Counted from the first letter of the stretch, positions 1-8,586 are shown. The stretch is DNA of 63,353 nucleotides from RGIG1995 sp045652425 (GCA_045652425.1 JAZRUG010000009.1:1-63353); one strand, 5' to 3'. Translations and numbers: made by a program. Notes: generated from the letters alone by a model not told the origin.

Positions 1-1
1 C

Positions 2-718
2 CTCAAGCTTATGAAGGATATGAACAAAAAGTACGGTACAAAGGTTCACGCTAACATATACTACTGCACTCATGAAATGGGTGGATTTAACCTTACGCAG
101 TTCCCGGATAAGTACAAGAGCGAATTCGAGGAAGCTTCCGATTGGCTGAAACTCTCTTTCCATTCATTTAAGCACTTCCCTGATAACCCCTATGTACACG
201 AATCCAAAAAAGCATATCAGCAGGCTTACGAAGAATGCCAAATGGTAAACAATGAAATTATACGTTTCGCAGGCGAAAAATCGCTCAGCGACTACACTAC
301 AATTCATTGGTGCCAAGGTACCCCTGATGCTTGTAAAGGCTTTAGAGACAACGGATATAAGACCTTACAGGGCGGCACACCGATCAGCTACTATCTTACT
401 GCCGAACAACTTGAAGATGCTGTTCGTAAATACGGTTATTACCGTGATGCCGAAAGAGATTTGAACTTTACGGTAAGCAGCTGCCTACTGAATACGGCGA
501 CCGTTGGTCCCGCAAAAATACCCGGAGCCCTTCAAGCTCGTGTGAACAAATACCCATTAAACGGATTCATTGACCTCATCATTCACGAGCAGTACTTCTA
601 TCCGCAATTCTATCTCTATCTTCCCGATTATGCCGCTCGTATTGAAACAGCAATTAAATGGTGTCATGAGCACGGTTATAAACCGTCCTTCAGAGGCGAA
701 CTCATTAAACCCTGGTAA
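2..718 (+). CDS. Deacetylase-like tandem paralog 1 (5' end outside window)
   Basis: The reading frame is open from base 2, upstream of the first ATG at base 11, and matches the interior of the full-length copies that follow, so the gene is cut by the window edge and not short by nature. It covers the part from about residue 121 of the 359-residue copy 2 to the shared C-terminus IKPW. Conserved blocks seen here are KLSFHSF, TTIHW and HEQYFYP, the last two containing invariant His residues. The loop after LPDNPY-type sequence reads VHESKKAYQQ, different from every other copy. A hairpin terminator follows directly. The catalytic domain family is an inference; see copy 2. Confidence 0.8.
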   Translation, partial: LKLMKDMNKKYGTKVHANIYYCTHEMGGFNLTQFPDKYKSEFEEASDWLKLSFHSFKHFPDNPYVHESKKAYQQAYEECQMVNNEIIRFAGEKSLSDYTTIHWCQGTPDACKGFRDNGYKTLQGGTPISYYLTAEQLEDAVRKYGYYRDAERDLNFTVSSCLLNTATVGPAKIPGALQARVNKYPLNGFIDLIIHEQYFYPQFYLYLPDYAARIETAIKWCHEHGYKPSFRGELIKPW

Positions 719-723
719 TAACA

Positions 724-762
724 GCACGGGACACGAACCCAAAACGTGTTCCGTGTTTTTTA
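724..762 (+). terminator. Terminator of paralog 1
   Basis: A GC-rich hairpin (ACGGGACACG pairing with CGTGTTCCGT, one G-T pair) is followed by a run of T. It begins five bases after the stop codon. The same hairpin follows paralogs 2 and 3. Confidence 0.85.
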
Positions 763-853
763 TTTACATTATAAAATGGTTAAATAATATTTCGTATAGC
801 TAATTTTTATCAAAATAATTCAAAAAACACTCGTTGAAGGACAAAATTGTTCA

Positions 854-882
854 TTGACATACCAGTCTGTTTTTTATATCAT
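854..882 (+). promoter_or_regulatory. Promoter of paralog 2
   Basis: TTGACA at 854-859 and TATCAT at 877-882 are separated by 17 bp with a T-rich spacer. An AAGGAG ribosome site at 913-918 precedes the ATG at 927. Confidence 0.8.
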
Positions 883-926
883 ATATGTATAGGTCACAAA
901 ACAAGCACTAATAAGGAGAAGTAAAA

Positions 927-2006
927 ATGGCTAATATTCAATTTCTTACGCCCCTCAGCGGTACGATGGTCTGCGACAAAGCAGGTACAATAGAGGGAGA
1001 TGCACTGTTGATTGACGTTACCCTCAAGTCTGCAGCAAACAGAAATATTACGGTTAACGGACTTGAGACCACCGACAATGCAGGATACTATACAATCAAA
1101 TTCCCGTTGACTGCTTATGAAAACAAGCTTGTTGCACGTGATACAGAAACAGGCGAGACCACAGAAGCAACTATTTATTGGTTAAAAGATGCTTCTATGA
1201 AATACCGTTTGTCACTTGACGACAATATTTGGTTCTTGCAGGATATTGCAAAGAATAATTACAAGTCTTTGTTTGAAAACCCATATCTTGCACTTTTAAA
1301 AAGAATGAATGACAAATACGGTGCTAAGGTACATGCAAATATTTATTACTGCTGTTCCGAATTTGGCGGCTTCAATCTTTCACAATTCCCCGATAAGTAT
1401 AAGAGCGAATGGGAAGAAGCTTCCGAATGGCTTAAGCTTACTTTCCATGCTTTCAAAAATTACCCCGACAATCCCTACGATGGAGATACAAACAAAGTAC
1501 ATTGGCAGGCAACCGAGGAATGCGAAATGGTAAACAACGAAATTTTGCGTTTCGCAGGTGAAAAATCACTCAGCAACTACACCACTATTCACTGGTGCAA
1601 AGGTTTGGTTGACACTTGCAAAGGCTTTAAGAAAAACGGCTACAATATACTTCAAGGCGGTACAGCCACAAGAAATTACTATATCTCCGATGACGTATTT
1701 AACAATGCCGTACGCAAATACGGATATTACTATGATGCTGAAAATGACTTGGTATTTTCAACAAGCAACATTTGCTTAAACAGAACACCATACACTCCTG
1801 ATGTAATAAAGAAACGTCTCGAGCAAGTTACAGCTCAATATCCGCTAAACGGTTTTATTGACCTTATTATTCACGAGCAGTACTTCTATCCGCATTTCCG
1901 CCTCTATCTTCCTGATTATGCCGAACGTGTTGAAGCAGGTATTAGCTGGTGTCATGAGCACGGTTATAAACCGTCATTCAGAGGCGAACTTATTAAACCC
2001 TGGTAA
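927..2006 (+). CDS. Deacetylase-like tandem paralog 2, reference copy (359 aa)
   Basis: No signal peptide or membrane segment is visible, so the product is probably cytoplasmic. Residues 1-88 look like a small beta-sandwich (alternating strands with NGLETTDNAGYY). Residues 92-359 carry blocks kept in all copies: YRLSLDDN (DD at 98-99), HANIYY (136-141), KLTFHAF (170-176), TTIHW (219-223), LQGG, YYDAENDL and HEQYFYP (316-322). A DD pair near the start plus spaced histidines resembles the metal site of NodB-type polysaccharide deacetylases, but the order is not canonical, so the fold is inferred. It is a monocistronic unit with its own promoter and terminator. The natural substrate is unknown; acetylated glycan is a guess from the neighbouring O-acyltransferase. 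Confidence 0.75.
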   Translation: MANIQFLTPLSGTMVCDKAGTIEGDALLIDVTLKSAANRNITVNGLETTDNAGYYTIKFPLTAYENKLVARDTETGETTEATIYWLKDASMKYRLSLDDNIWFLQDIAKNNYKSLFENPYLALLKRMNDKYGAKVHANIYYCCSEFGGFNLSQFPDKYKSEWEEASEWLKLTFHAFKNYPDNPYDGDTNKVHWQATEECEMVNNEILRFAGEKSLSNYTTIHWCKGLVDTCKGFKKNGYNILQGGTATRNYYISDDVFNNAVRKYGYYYDAENDLVFSTSNICLNRTPYTPDVIKKRLEQVTAQYPLNGFIDLIIHEQYFYPHFRLYLPDYAERVEAGISWCHEHGYKPSFRGELIKPW

Positions 2007-2011
2007 TAACA

Positions 2012-2050
2012 GCACGGGACACGAACCCAAAACGTGTTCCGTGTTTTTTA
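2012..2050 (+). terminator. Terminator of paralog 2
   Basis: The hairpin and T-run are the same as after paralog 1, and begin a few bases after the stop. Confidence 0.85.
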
Positions 2051-2141
2051 TTTACATTATAAAATGGTTAAATAATTTTTCGTATAGCTAATTTTCACCA
2101 AAATAATGCGAAAAACACTCGTTGAAGCACAAAATTGTTCA

Positions 2142-2170
2142 TTGACATACCATTCTGTTTTCTATATCAT
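2142..2170 (+). promoter_or_regulatory. Promoter of paralog 3
   Basis: TTGACA (2142-2147), 17 bp, TATCAT (2165-2170). An AAGGAG ribosome site lies before the ATG at 2215. Confidence 0.8.
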
Positions 2171-2214
2171 ATATGTATAGGTCACAAAACAAACACTAAT
2201 AAGGAGAAATAAAA

Positions 2215-3282
2215 ATGGAAACTATTCAATTTCTTACGCCCATCAGCGGTACAATGGTCAGCGATAAAGCGGGCATAATCAAAGACGATGCTCTTTGGAT
2301 TGATATTACTCTCAAAGCTTCGCCGAACAGAAAGATTACAATTAACGGACTTGAAACAATTGACAATGCGGGATATTACACTGTTAAATTTCCGTTGACA
2401 GCTTATGAAAATAAGCTTGTTGCACGTGATGCGGAGTCAGGAGCTACTACAGAAGCTACTATTTATCGCCTCAAAAACGCTTCTATGAAATACCGTCTTT
2501 CTTTTGATGACAATATTTGGTTTATGCAAGATATTGCAAAAAACAATTATAAATCGTTGTTCGAAAACCCTTATCTTAAACTTATAAAAGATATGAACGA
2601 CAAGTACGGAACTAAAATGCATATAAACCTTTACTACTGCTGTTCGGAATTTGGCGGTTTTAACCTTGCTCAATTTCCCGATAAGTACAAAAGCGAATGG
2701 GAAGACGTGTCCGATTGGTTAAAGCTTTCTTTCCACGCATTTAAAAATCTGCCTGACGAGCCCTACCTTACTGCAAATTACAAGCAGGCAATTGAAGAAT
2801 GCCAAATGGTAAACAAAGAAATTCTTCGTTTTGCAGGCGAAAAATCGCTCAGCGAATACACCACTATTCACTGGTGCCGCGGTCCGCTTGATGCATGTAA
2901 AGCTTTTAGAGAAAGCGGATATACAACTTTACAGGGCGGTACCCCCCACAATTACTATATTCCCGACGATTTGTTTGACAATACCGTTCGCAAATATGGT
3001 TATTACTACGATGCAGAAAATGATTTGGCATTTACGTTAGGACACATTAATTTGAATAAACCAACCATAGGCCCCGACAAAATTCCGGATTTATTCTATA
3101 ATATTACACATAAATATCCTTTAAACGGATTTCTTGAGCTTGTAATTCACGAACAGTATTTCTATCCTCATTTTCACAAATATTTGCCCGACTACCGTGA
3201 ACGTATTGAAACAGGCATTAAATGGTGCGTTGAGCACGGTTATGAATCTTCATTCAAAAGTGATTTTATTAAACCCTGGTAA
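2215..3282 (+). CDS. Deacetylase-like tandem paralog 3 (355 aa)
   Basis: This copy is collinear with copy 2, including the N-terminal beta-rich segment and the motifs RLSFDDN, KLSFHAF, TTIHWC and HEQYFYP. It is four residues shorter because the variable loop after LPDEPY is short (LTANYKQ). The C-terminus SDFIKPW is slightly different from the others. Codons for identical residues often differ from copies 2 and 4, so this copy has been diverging longer than its flanking spacers suggest. It has its own promoter and terminator. Confidence 0.75.
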   Translation: METIQFLTPISGTMVSDKAGIIKDDALWIDITLKASPNRKITINGLETIDNAGYYTVKFPLTAYENKLVARDAESGATTEATIYRLKNASMKYRLSFDDNIWFMQDIAKNNYKSLFENPYLKLIKDMNDKYGTKMHINLYYCCSEFGGFNLAQFPDKYKSEWEDVSDWLKLSFHAFKNLPDEPYLTANYKQAIEECQMVNKEILRFAGEKSLSEYTTIHWCRGPLDACKAFRESGYTTLQGGTPHNYYIPDDLFDNTVRKYGYYYDAENDLAFTLGHINLNKPTIGPDKIPDLFYNITHKYPLNGFLELVIHEQYFYPHFHKYLPDYRERIETGIKWCVEHGYESSFKSDFIKPW

Positions 3283-3287
3283 TAACA

Positions 3288-3327
3288 GCACGGGATACGA
3301 ACCAAAAACGTGTCCCGTGTTTTTTAT
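3288..3327 (+). terminator. Terminator of paralog 3
   Basis: This is the same hairpin plan as the first two, but with two substitutions in the stem (GGATACG, GTCCCGTG) that keep it paired. That is compatible with selection on the structure. Confidence 0.85.
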
Positions 3328-3417
3328 TTACATTACAAAATGGTTAAATAATATTTCGTATAGCTAATTTTTATCAAAATAATGCGAAAAACATTCGTTG
3401 AAGCACAAAATTGTTCA

Positions 3418-3446
3418 TTGACATACCAGTCTGTTTTTTATATCAT
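3418..3446 (+). promoter_or_regulatory. Promoter of paralog 4
   Basis: TTGACA (3418-3423), 17 bp, TATCAT (3441-3446). Confidence 0.8.
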
Positions 3447-3490
3447 ATATGTATAGGTCACAAAACAAACACTAATAAGGAGAAATAAAA

Positions 3491-4576
3491 ATGGCTAATA
3501 TTCAATTTCTTACGCCCCTCAGCGGTACGATGGTCTGCGACAAAGCAGGTACAATAGAGGGAGATGCACTGTTGATTGACGTTACCCTCAAGTCTGCAGC
3601 AAACAGAAAGATTACAATCAACGGACTTGAAACCACCGACAACGGCGGCTACTACACAATTAAATTTCCTTTGACTGCTTATGAAAATAAGCTTGTTGCT
3701 CGCGACACCGAAACAGGCGATACCGCAGAAGCTACTATCTACCGTTTGAAAGATGCTTCTATGAAATACCGTTTGTCACTCGATGACAACGTTTGGTTCT
3801 TCCACGATATTGCAAAAAATAATTACAAGTCGATTTTTGAAAATCCTTACCTTAAGATTTTGAAGGATATGTACGACAAATACGGAAATAAATCTCATGT
3901 GAACATCTACTACTGCTGTTCCGAATTTGGTGGCTTCAACCTCTCGCAGTTCCCCGACAAATACAAGAGCGAATTCGAAGAAGCTTCCGAATGGATGAGA
4001 TTCTCTTTCCATGCATTCAAAAACCTGCCCGATGAACCATACGTACACGAATCAACCAGAGCAGCTACGGGATATGATCAAGCGTTTGAAGAATGTCAAA
4101 TGGTAAACAACGAAATTATTCGTATCGCCGGTGAAAAAGCATTAAGCGACTACACTACTATTCACTGGTGCCGCGGTACAGTCAGCGCATGCAAGGCGTT
4201 TAGAGCAAACGGCTACAAGTATCTTCAGGGCGGTACACCTCATAATTACCATATTACCGATGACCAATTCCGTGAAGCTGTTCGTAAATACGGTTATTTC
4301 TATGAACCCAACACCGATTTGGTAATTACAACAAGCAGCGTTTTGTTGAATGCAGCCGAAGTCGGTCCGGTAGAAATTCAGAAAAAGCTTGAATTATATG
4401 AAAAGAATTATCCGTTAAACGGATTCCTCGACCTTATTATTCACGAGCAGTACTTCTATCCCCATTTCCACAAATATCTGCCCGACTACGCAGAACGTAT
4501 CGAAGCAGGTGTAAAGTGGTGCCACGAGCACGGTTATAAACCGTCATTCAGAAGCGAACTTATAAAACCCTGGTAA
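3491..4576 (+). CDS. Deacetylase-like tandem paralog 4 (361 aa)
   Basis: This is the longest copy. Its first 110 bases are almost identical to those of copy 2, while the interior is clearly different, a mosaic pattern expected from recombination between copies. The motifs RLSLDDN, RFSFHAF, TTIHWC and HEQYFYP are kept. The variable loop is expanded (VHESTRAATGYDQ) and starts like the loop of copy 1 (VHES). The terminator that follows is a different hairpin from that of copies 1-3, so the unit of amplification ends here. Confidence 0.75.
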   Translation: MANIQFLTPLSGTMVCDKAGTIEGDALLIDVTLKSAANRKITINGLETTDNGGYYTIKFPLTAYENKLVARDTETGDTAEATIYRLKDASMKYRLSLDDNVWFFHDIAKNNYKSIFENPYLKILKDMYDKYGNKSHVNIYYCCSEFGGFNLSQFPDKYKSEFEEASEWMRFSFHAFKNLPDEPYVHESTRAATGYDQAFEECQMVNNEIIRIAGEKALSDYTTIHWCRGTVSACKAFRANGYKYLQGGTPHNYHITDDQFREAVRKYGYFYEPNTDLVITTSSVLLNAAEVGPVEIQKKLELYEKNYPLNGFLDLIIHEQYFYPHFHKYLPDYAERIEAGVKWCHEHGYKPSFRSELIKPW

Positions 4577-4585
4577 TTATACTAA

Positions 4586-4622
4586 AACAATGGACACAGG
4601 CTCTGCCCGTGTCCATTGTTTA
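4586..4622 (+). terminator. Terminator of paralog 4
   Basis: A long perfect stem (AACAATGGACAC with GTGTCCATTGTT) is followed by a short T-rich stretch. Its sequence is unrelated to the terminators of copies 1-3. Confidence 0.8.
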
Positions 4623-4701
4623 TAATATAACACCTCATTTATCCTGCGTTGTTTCATCAATATAATTAAAAAATTTATACCATTCTGTGCAATATTGTTA
4701 A

Positions 4702-4730
4702 TTGACAAACGCTCTCATTTTTTTTATCAT
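4702..4730 (+). promoter_or_regulatory. Promoter of paralog 5
   Basis: TTGACA (4702-4707), 17 bp with a T-run, TATCAT (4725-4730). The boxes, the spacing and the T-rich spacer match the other copies although the surrounding spacer has diverged. Confidence 0.8.
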
Positions 4731-4790
4731 ATAAGAGAAGTAAAGATATTCAGAATTACAACCATAACCTTATAAAAAGGAGAAGGAAAA

Positions 4791-5858
4791 ATGGAATCTA
4801 TCAAATTTCTTACACCCATTAATGGAACGATGCTCTGCGACAAAGCAGGAACAATAGAAGGCGACGCTCTTTTGGTTGATATAACACTCAAAGCTTCGCC
4901 GAACAGAAAAATTACGGTTAACGGTCTTGAAACCACCGATAATGCAGGCTACTATACAATAAAATTTCCGTTGACAGCTTATGAAAACAAGCTCGTTGCA
5001 CGTGATACAGAGTCGGGCGACACCACAGAGGCTACTATTTATCGCCTCAAAAACGCTTCTATGAAATACCGTCTTTCTTTCGATGACAATATTTGGTTTC
5101 TTCAAGATATTGCGAAAAATAATTATAAATCGTTGTTTGAAAATCCTTTCCTCAAACTCTTGAAAGATATGAACGAAAAATACGGAACCAAAATTCATTT
5201 AAATATTTATTACTGCTGTGCCCAACATAGCGGATTTAATATTACACAATTCCCCGATAAATATAAAAACGAGTGGGAAGATGCTTCCGATTGGCTCAGA
5301 CTTTCTTTCCATGCATTCAAAAATTTGCCGGATAACCCATATCTCAACACAAAATATAATCAGGCTTACGAAGAATGTCAAATGATAAACAACGAGATTT
5401 TGCGTTTTGCAGGTAAAAAATCACTCAGCGACTACACTACTATTCACTGGTGCCAAGGTACGCTTGAGGCTTGCAAAGCCTTTAAAAATAACGGATACAA
5501 GTGCTTACAAGGCGGTACTTCAAAGAGCTTCTATCTTACCGATGAGCAATTTATCGGTGCCGTTCGTAAATACGGCTATTACTATGATGCTGAAAACGAT
5601 TTAACTTTTTCAGTTGGCGGTTACTGTTTGAATTTAGCAGCTCAAGGTCCTAATGAAATCCCCAAGGCTCTTGACAGATGTAAAGCAACCTATCCGTTAA
5701 ACGGATTTATGGACCTTGTCATTCACGAACAGTACTTCTATTCGGATTTCCACAAATATCTCCCGGACTACGCAGAACGCATAGAAGCCGGTATCCAGTG
5801 GTGTATTGAGCACGGTTATGAACCCTCATTTAGAAGTGAACTTATAAAACCCTGGTAA
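4791..5858 (+). CDS. Deacetylase-like tandem paralog 5 (355 aa)
   Basis: Last copy of the array. N-terminal segment MESIKFLTPINGTM, then RLSFDDN, KIHLNIYYCC, RLSFHAF, TTIHWC and HEQYFYSDF, ending in IKPW. The usual CCSEFGGFN block is replaced by CCAQHSGFN. The variable loop is short (LNTKYNQ). An AAGGAGAAGG ribosome site lies just upstream. Together with paralog 3 it forms a more divergent pair, judged by shared words such as KASPNRKI and RLKNASMKY. Confidence 0.75.
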   Translation: MESIKFLTPINGTMLCDKAGTIEGDALLVDITLKASPNRKITVNGLETTDNAGYYTIKFPLTAYENKLVARDTESGDTTEATIYRLKNASMKYRLSFDDNIWFLQDIAKNNYKSLFENPFLKLLKDMNEKYGTKIHLNIYYCCAQHSGFNITQFPDKYKNEWEDASDWLRLSFHAFKNLPDNPYLNTKYNQAYEECQMINNEILRFAGKKSLSDYTTIHWCQGTLEACKAFKNNGYKCLQGGTSKSFYLTDEQFIGAVRKYGYYYDAENDLTFSVGGYCLNLAAQGPNEIPKALDRCKATYPLNGFMDLVIHEQYFYSDFHKYLPDYAERIEAGIQWCIEHGYEPSFRSELIKPW

Positions 5859-5932
5859 TTTTATTTATTACGTATTTGATACGCCAAATATAAAACAGGC
5901 ATTCATTAATTTTTAATTTAATAAATACATTT

Positions 5933-5975
5933 TGCTCCCATAATTTCAAAAATATTATGGGAGCATTCGTTTTTA
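5933..5975 (+). terminator. Terminator of paralog 5 (end of array)
   Basis: A 12-bp perfect stem (TGCTCCCATAAT with ATTATGGGAGCA) is followed by TTCGTTTTT. It separates the array from the acyltransferase operon. Confidence 0.85.
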
Positions 5976-6032
5976 AAAGTTTTTTATGGTAAACAATTTT
6001 ACTTTTTTTCGACAAAAAATCAACCGCTAATG

Positions 6033-6061
6033 TTTACATTTAGAACCATATATGGTATAAT
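6033..6061 (+). promoter_or_regulatory. Promoter of the MBOAT operon
   Basis: TTTACA (6033-6038), 17 bp, TATAAT (6056-6061). It uses the TATAAT box and not the TATCAT of the preceding array. Confidence 0.7.
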
Positions 6062-6099
6062 ATTTTTTGATATACTTATATAATTGAGGAGAATTGCTT

Positions 6100-7545
6100 A
6101 TGTCTATTCTTTCTATTTATTTTTTACTGTTCTTATTTTTATCTTCCATTATATACTATGTAGTTCCAAACAAAGTAAAGCCTTTTATTATACTTGCATC
6201 TAATATTTACTTTTATCTTCAATTTGGTATTAAGCACGCACCATTTCTGCTTTTTAGCGTTATTTCAGTTTTTGTCGGAGCTCTTTTGATCGAAAAAATT
6301 AAAGGAAAAAATGCAAAAAAATCTCTGTTGTTCGTTATCCTTTTTATAAATATCGGTTTTCTTTTCTACGTAAAATTTACCCCCTATCTTCTTAATCTTG
6401 CACAAAAAATTGTTTCATTTGACTCTTCGAACATTTTAAAAACTATTGTCGTTCCCGTCGGCGTTGCTTTTTATACTTTGCAAGTGTGCGGATATTTGAT
6501 TGACGTTTACCGCGGTAAATACGGCGCCGAAAAAAACTTCTTTAAATTTGCTTCTTTTGCGACTTTCTTCCCATTAATGTTACAAGGTCCGATATCAAGG
6601 TATGACCAGTTAGCAAATCAGATATACACTCAAACAAAACGCGAACACATCTATCATAACTATACGTATGGTGCACAGTTAATGCTCTGGGGTTTTTTCA
6701 AAAAACTCGTTATTGCTGACCGCGCCGCAATTTTTGTAAATGAAGTTTTTGACAACTATACTTCTTATTCAGGGTGGGCTATTATATTAGCTGTCTTACT
6801 TTATACAATCCAGATATATATGGACTTCTCCGGATGTGTTGACATCTGCAGAGGCGCAGCCCAATTGTTTGGAATAGATGTCATTGAAAATTTCAAACAA
6901 CCCTATTTTGCTAAATCAACACAAGATTTTTGGCGAAGATGGCATATAGCACTGTCCAGTTGGTTCCGTGATTATATTTATATTTCTCTGGGAGGAAACA
7001 GAAAAGGCACTTTCAGAAAATATCTTAATATTTTAATAGTATTTTTTGTTAGCGGCCTCTGGCACGGCGTTGGTTTTCATTACATAGTTTGGGGTATTAT
7101 GCAAGGAGTTTTCCAGATTGTTGGTGCATTAACCCTTCCATTGAAAGAAAAAATATGTGTTAAGTTAAAAATCAATAGGGCTTCGGTAATTCCTTTGTTT
7201 TTGCAACACGCAACAACCCTTATTTTGATTAATTTATCGTGGCTTGTTTTCAGAGCTAACGGAACTGTAGCTGCATTCAATATGTTCAAAAGCATATTCA
7301 CCTTTTCCTCGCTACCAACAGTTAACCTAACCCATATTGATTTTATTATCCTCAGCGTTTCCCTCTTGCTCGTCTTTTTCGTGTCTTATTACAAAGAAAA
7401 GGGAATTTCAATGCGCTGTGAATTAGCAAAGCAAATTTTGCCTATAAGATGGGGTATATTCCTTCTGTTATTTACTGCAATAGTTATATTAGGTATCTAT
7501 GGTCCCGGATATTCAGACTCCGCCTTTATATATATGAGTTTTTAA
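6100..7545 (+). CDS. MBOAT-family membrane O-acyltransferase (AlgI/DltB-like)
   Basis: A polytopic membrane protein of 481 residues with about ten hydrophobic segments. The MBOAT signature is clear: QGPISRYDQL, MDFSGCVDICRG, RRWHIALSSWFRDYIYI and GLWHG, the last with the family's conserved histidine at about residue 320. Members transfer acyl (usually acetyl) groups across the membrane to exported glycans, teichoic acids or alginate. The ATG at 6100 is chosen because GAGGAG lies eight bases upstream; an in-frame TTG at 6094 is too close to that site. It is followed 12 bp later by an SGNH-type partner, the usual two-gene O-acetylation layout. The glycan acetylated is not known. Confidence 0.92.
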   Translation: MSILSIYFLLFLFLSSIIYYVVPNKVKPFIILASNIYFYLQFGIKHAPFLLFSVISVFVGALLIEKIKGKNAKKSLLFVILFINIGFLFYVKFTPYLLNLAQKIVSFDSSNILKTIVVPVGVAFYTLQVCGYLIDVYRGKYGAEKNFFKFASFATFFPLMLQGPISRYDQLANQIYTQTKREHIYHNYTYGAQLMLWGFFKKLVIADRAAIFVNEVFDNYTSYSGWAIILAVLLYTIQIYMDFSGCVDICRGAAQLFGIDVIENFKQPYFAKSTQDFWRRWHIALSSWFRDYIYISLGGNRKGTFRKYLNILIVFFVSGLWHGVGFHYIVWGIMQGVFQIVGALTLPLKEKICVKLKINRASVIPLFLQHATTLILINLSWLVFRANGTVAAFNMFKSIFTFSSLPTVNLTHIDFIILSVSLLLVFFVSYYKEKGISMRCELAKQILPIRWGIFLLLFTAIVILGIYGPGYSDSAFIYMSF

Positions 7546-7557
7546 GAGGTAATTGTT

Positions 7558-8586
7558 ATGAAAGATAAATTGAATAAAGCAATAAAAATTTTTGCTTTTA
7601 CTTTATGCGCAATAATATTATTTTCTTTCATTTCAAACATTTACGAAAGAAAAACCTATACAGGTGCATGGAATTATATGGCAAAAATCAATGAATTTTA
7701 CAGTTTGGAAAAAGATACGCTTGACTACATAGGCGTCGGTTCCAGTCATATGTACTGTACAATTAATCCTTTAGAAGTGTGGAAAGAATCCGGAGTTGCA
7801 GGTTTCCTTTTGGCAACACAACAACAACCCCTTACAGCATCATATCATTATATAAAAGAAGCGTTTAAAACACAGTCTCCAAAATACGTTATACTTGAGG
7901 GATATATGATATGCGGAGAAGATTCCTACGATTCTGCCGTACTTTACGATGCAATAGATCCATTGAAACCGTCGCTTAACAAGTTCCAAATGATAAATAA
8001 TCTCGTGGAGTATGAACAGCGTCCAAATTATTATTTTAACATATTAAAATATCATACGCGCTGGAACACGATTACTGCCAATGAAGTAAATAGCGTTTTT
8101 GATGAACATATTGATACTTACAAAGGATTTGTTGCACTCCAAGGAAGCTTTTCCGGTAATAATGTTCTTCCGGATTATAATAACACAAAAGATATTGAGT
8201 TAAGCGAATTTAATACAAAAATTTTAAATGACATCTATAAGCTAACAAAAGATAATAATGCAGAACTAATTTTGATGTTTGCCCCGTATGAAGCCAACCA
8301 TACTGACTTGATCGAAAAAATCAAAGCGGAAATAAAATGGGCAAAAGAAAAAAACGTTGCTGTCGTAGATTATTGTGAAATGCTTAACACCATAGGAATA
8401 AATCCGGCATGCGACTACTATGATGCAGGTCATTTAGACGTTTCAGGTGCGGCAAAAGTAAGTTCACATTTTGCCTCTTATTTGTCAGAAAAAGGAATTG
8501 GTAAAAATAATCTAATAAATATTGAAAAATGGCAAGCCGATTATAATACTTATGTTGAAGCATTTCAATATGAGTTAGTGTCTTAA
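7558..8586 (+). CDS. Membrane-anchored SGNH-like partner of the MBOAT acyltransferase
   Basis: 342 residues with one N-terminal membrane segment (about 9-27) and an outside catalytic-looking domain. GSSHM at 61-65 fits the nucleophile block of SGNH/AlgJ-AlgX type acetyltransferases or hydrolases. YYDAGHLDVSGA near residue 290 gives the expected late Asp-x-x-His pair. In alginate, cellulose and peptidoglycan O-acetylation such a protein takes the acetyl group delivered by the MBOAT channel and puts it on the polymer. The two genes are 12 bp apart and share one promoter. An esterase role cannot be excluded from sequence. Confidence 0.8.
   Translation: MKDKLNKAIKIFAFTLCAIILFSFISNIYERKTYTGAWNYMAKINEFYSLEKDTLDYIGVGSSHMYCTINPLEVWKESGVAGFLLATQQQPLTASYHYIKEAFKTQSPKYVILEGYMICGEDSYDSAVLYDAIDPLKPSLNKFQMINNLVEYEQRPNYYFNILKYHTRWNTITANEVNSVFDEHIDTYKGFVALQGSFSGNNVLPDYNNTKDIELSEFNTKILNDIYKLTKDNNAELILMFAPYEANHTDLIEKIKAEIKWAKEKNVAVVDYCEMLNTIGINPACDYYDAGHLDVSGAAKVSSHFASYLSEKGIGKNNLINIEKWQADYNTYVEAFQYELVS

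Larger units (their letters stand above)
719..926 (+). repeat. 208-bp homogenised spacer, copy 1
   Basis: This spacer runs from the stop of paralog 1 to the start of paralog 2 and holds terminator, promoter and ribosome site. The spacers at 2007-2214 and 3283-3490 have exactly the same length and differ from it at only a handful of bases by eye, whereas the flanking coding regions differ much more. Confidence 0.9.
2007..2214 (+). repeat. 208-bp homogenised spacer, copy 2
   Basis: This is the second spacer, the same length as 719-926 and nearly identical to it. A few substitutions are visible, for example GCG for a TTC-containing stretch and one T for G in the promoter spacer. Confidence 0.9.
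3283..3490 (+). repeat. 208-bp homogenised spacer, copy 3
   Basis: Third spacer of exactly 208 bp, between paralogs 3 and 4. The next spacer (4577-4790) is unrelated except for its promoter boxes. Confidence 0.9.

Noticed and set aside
719..3490. The three 208-bp repeats as a CRISPR array or insertion sequences
   Set aside because: Repeats are far too long and contain terminator, promoter and ribosome site; they are separated by about 1.08 kb genes and have no transposase or terminal inverted repeats.
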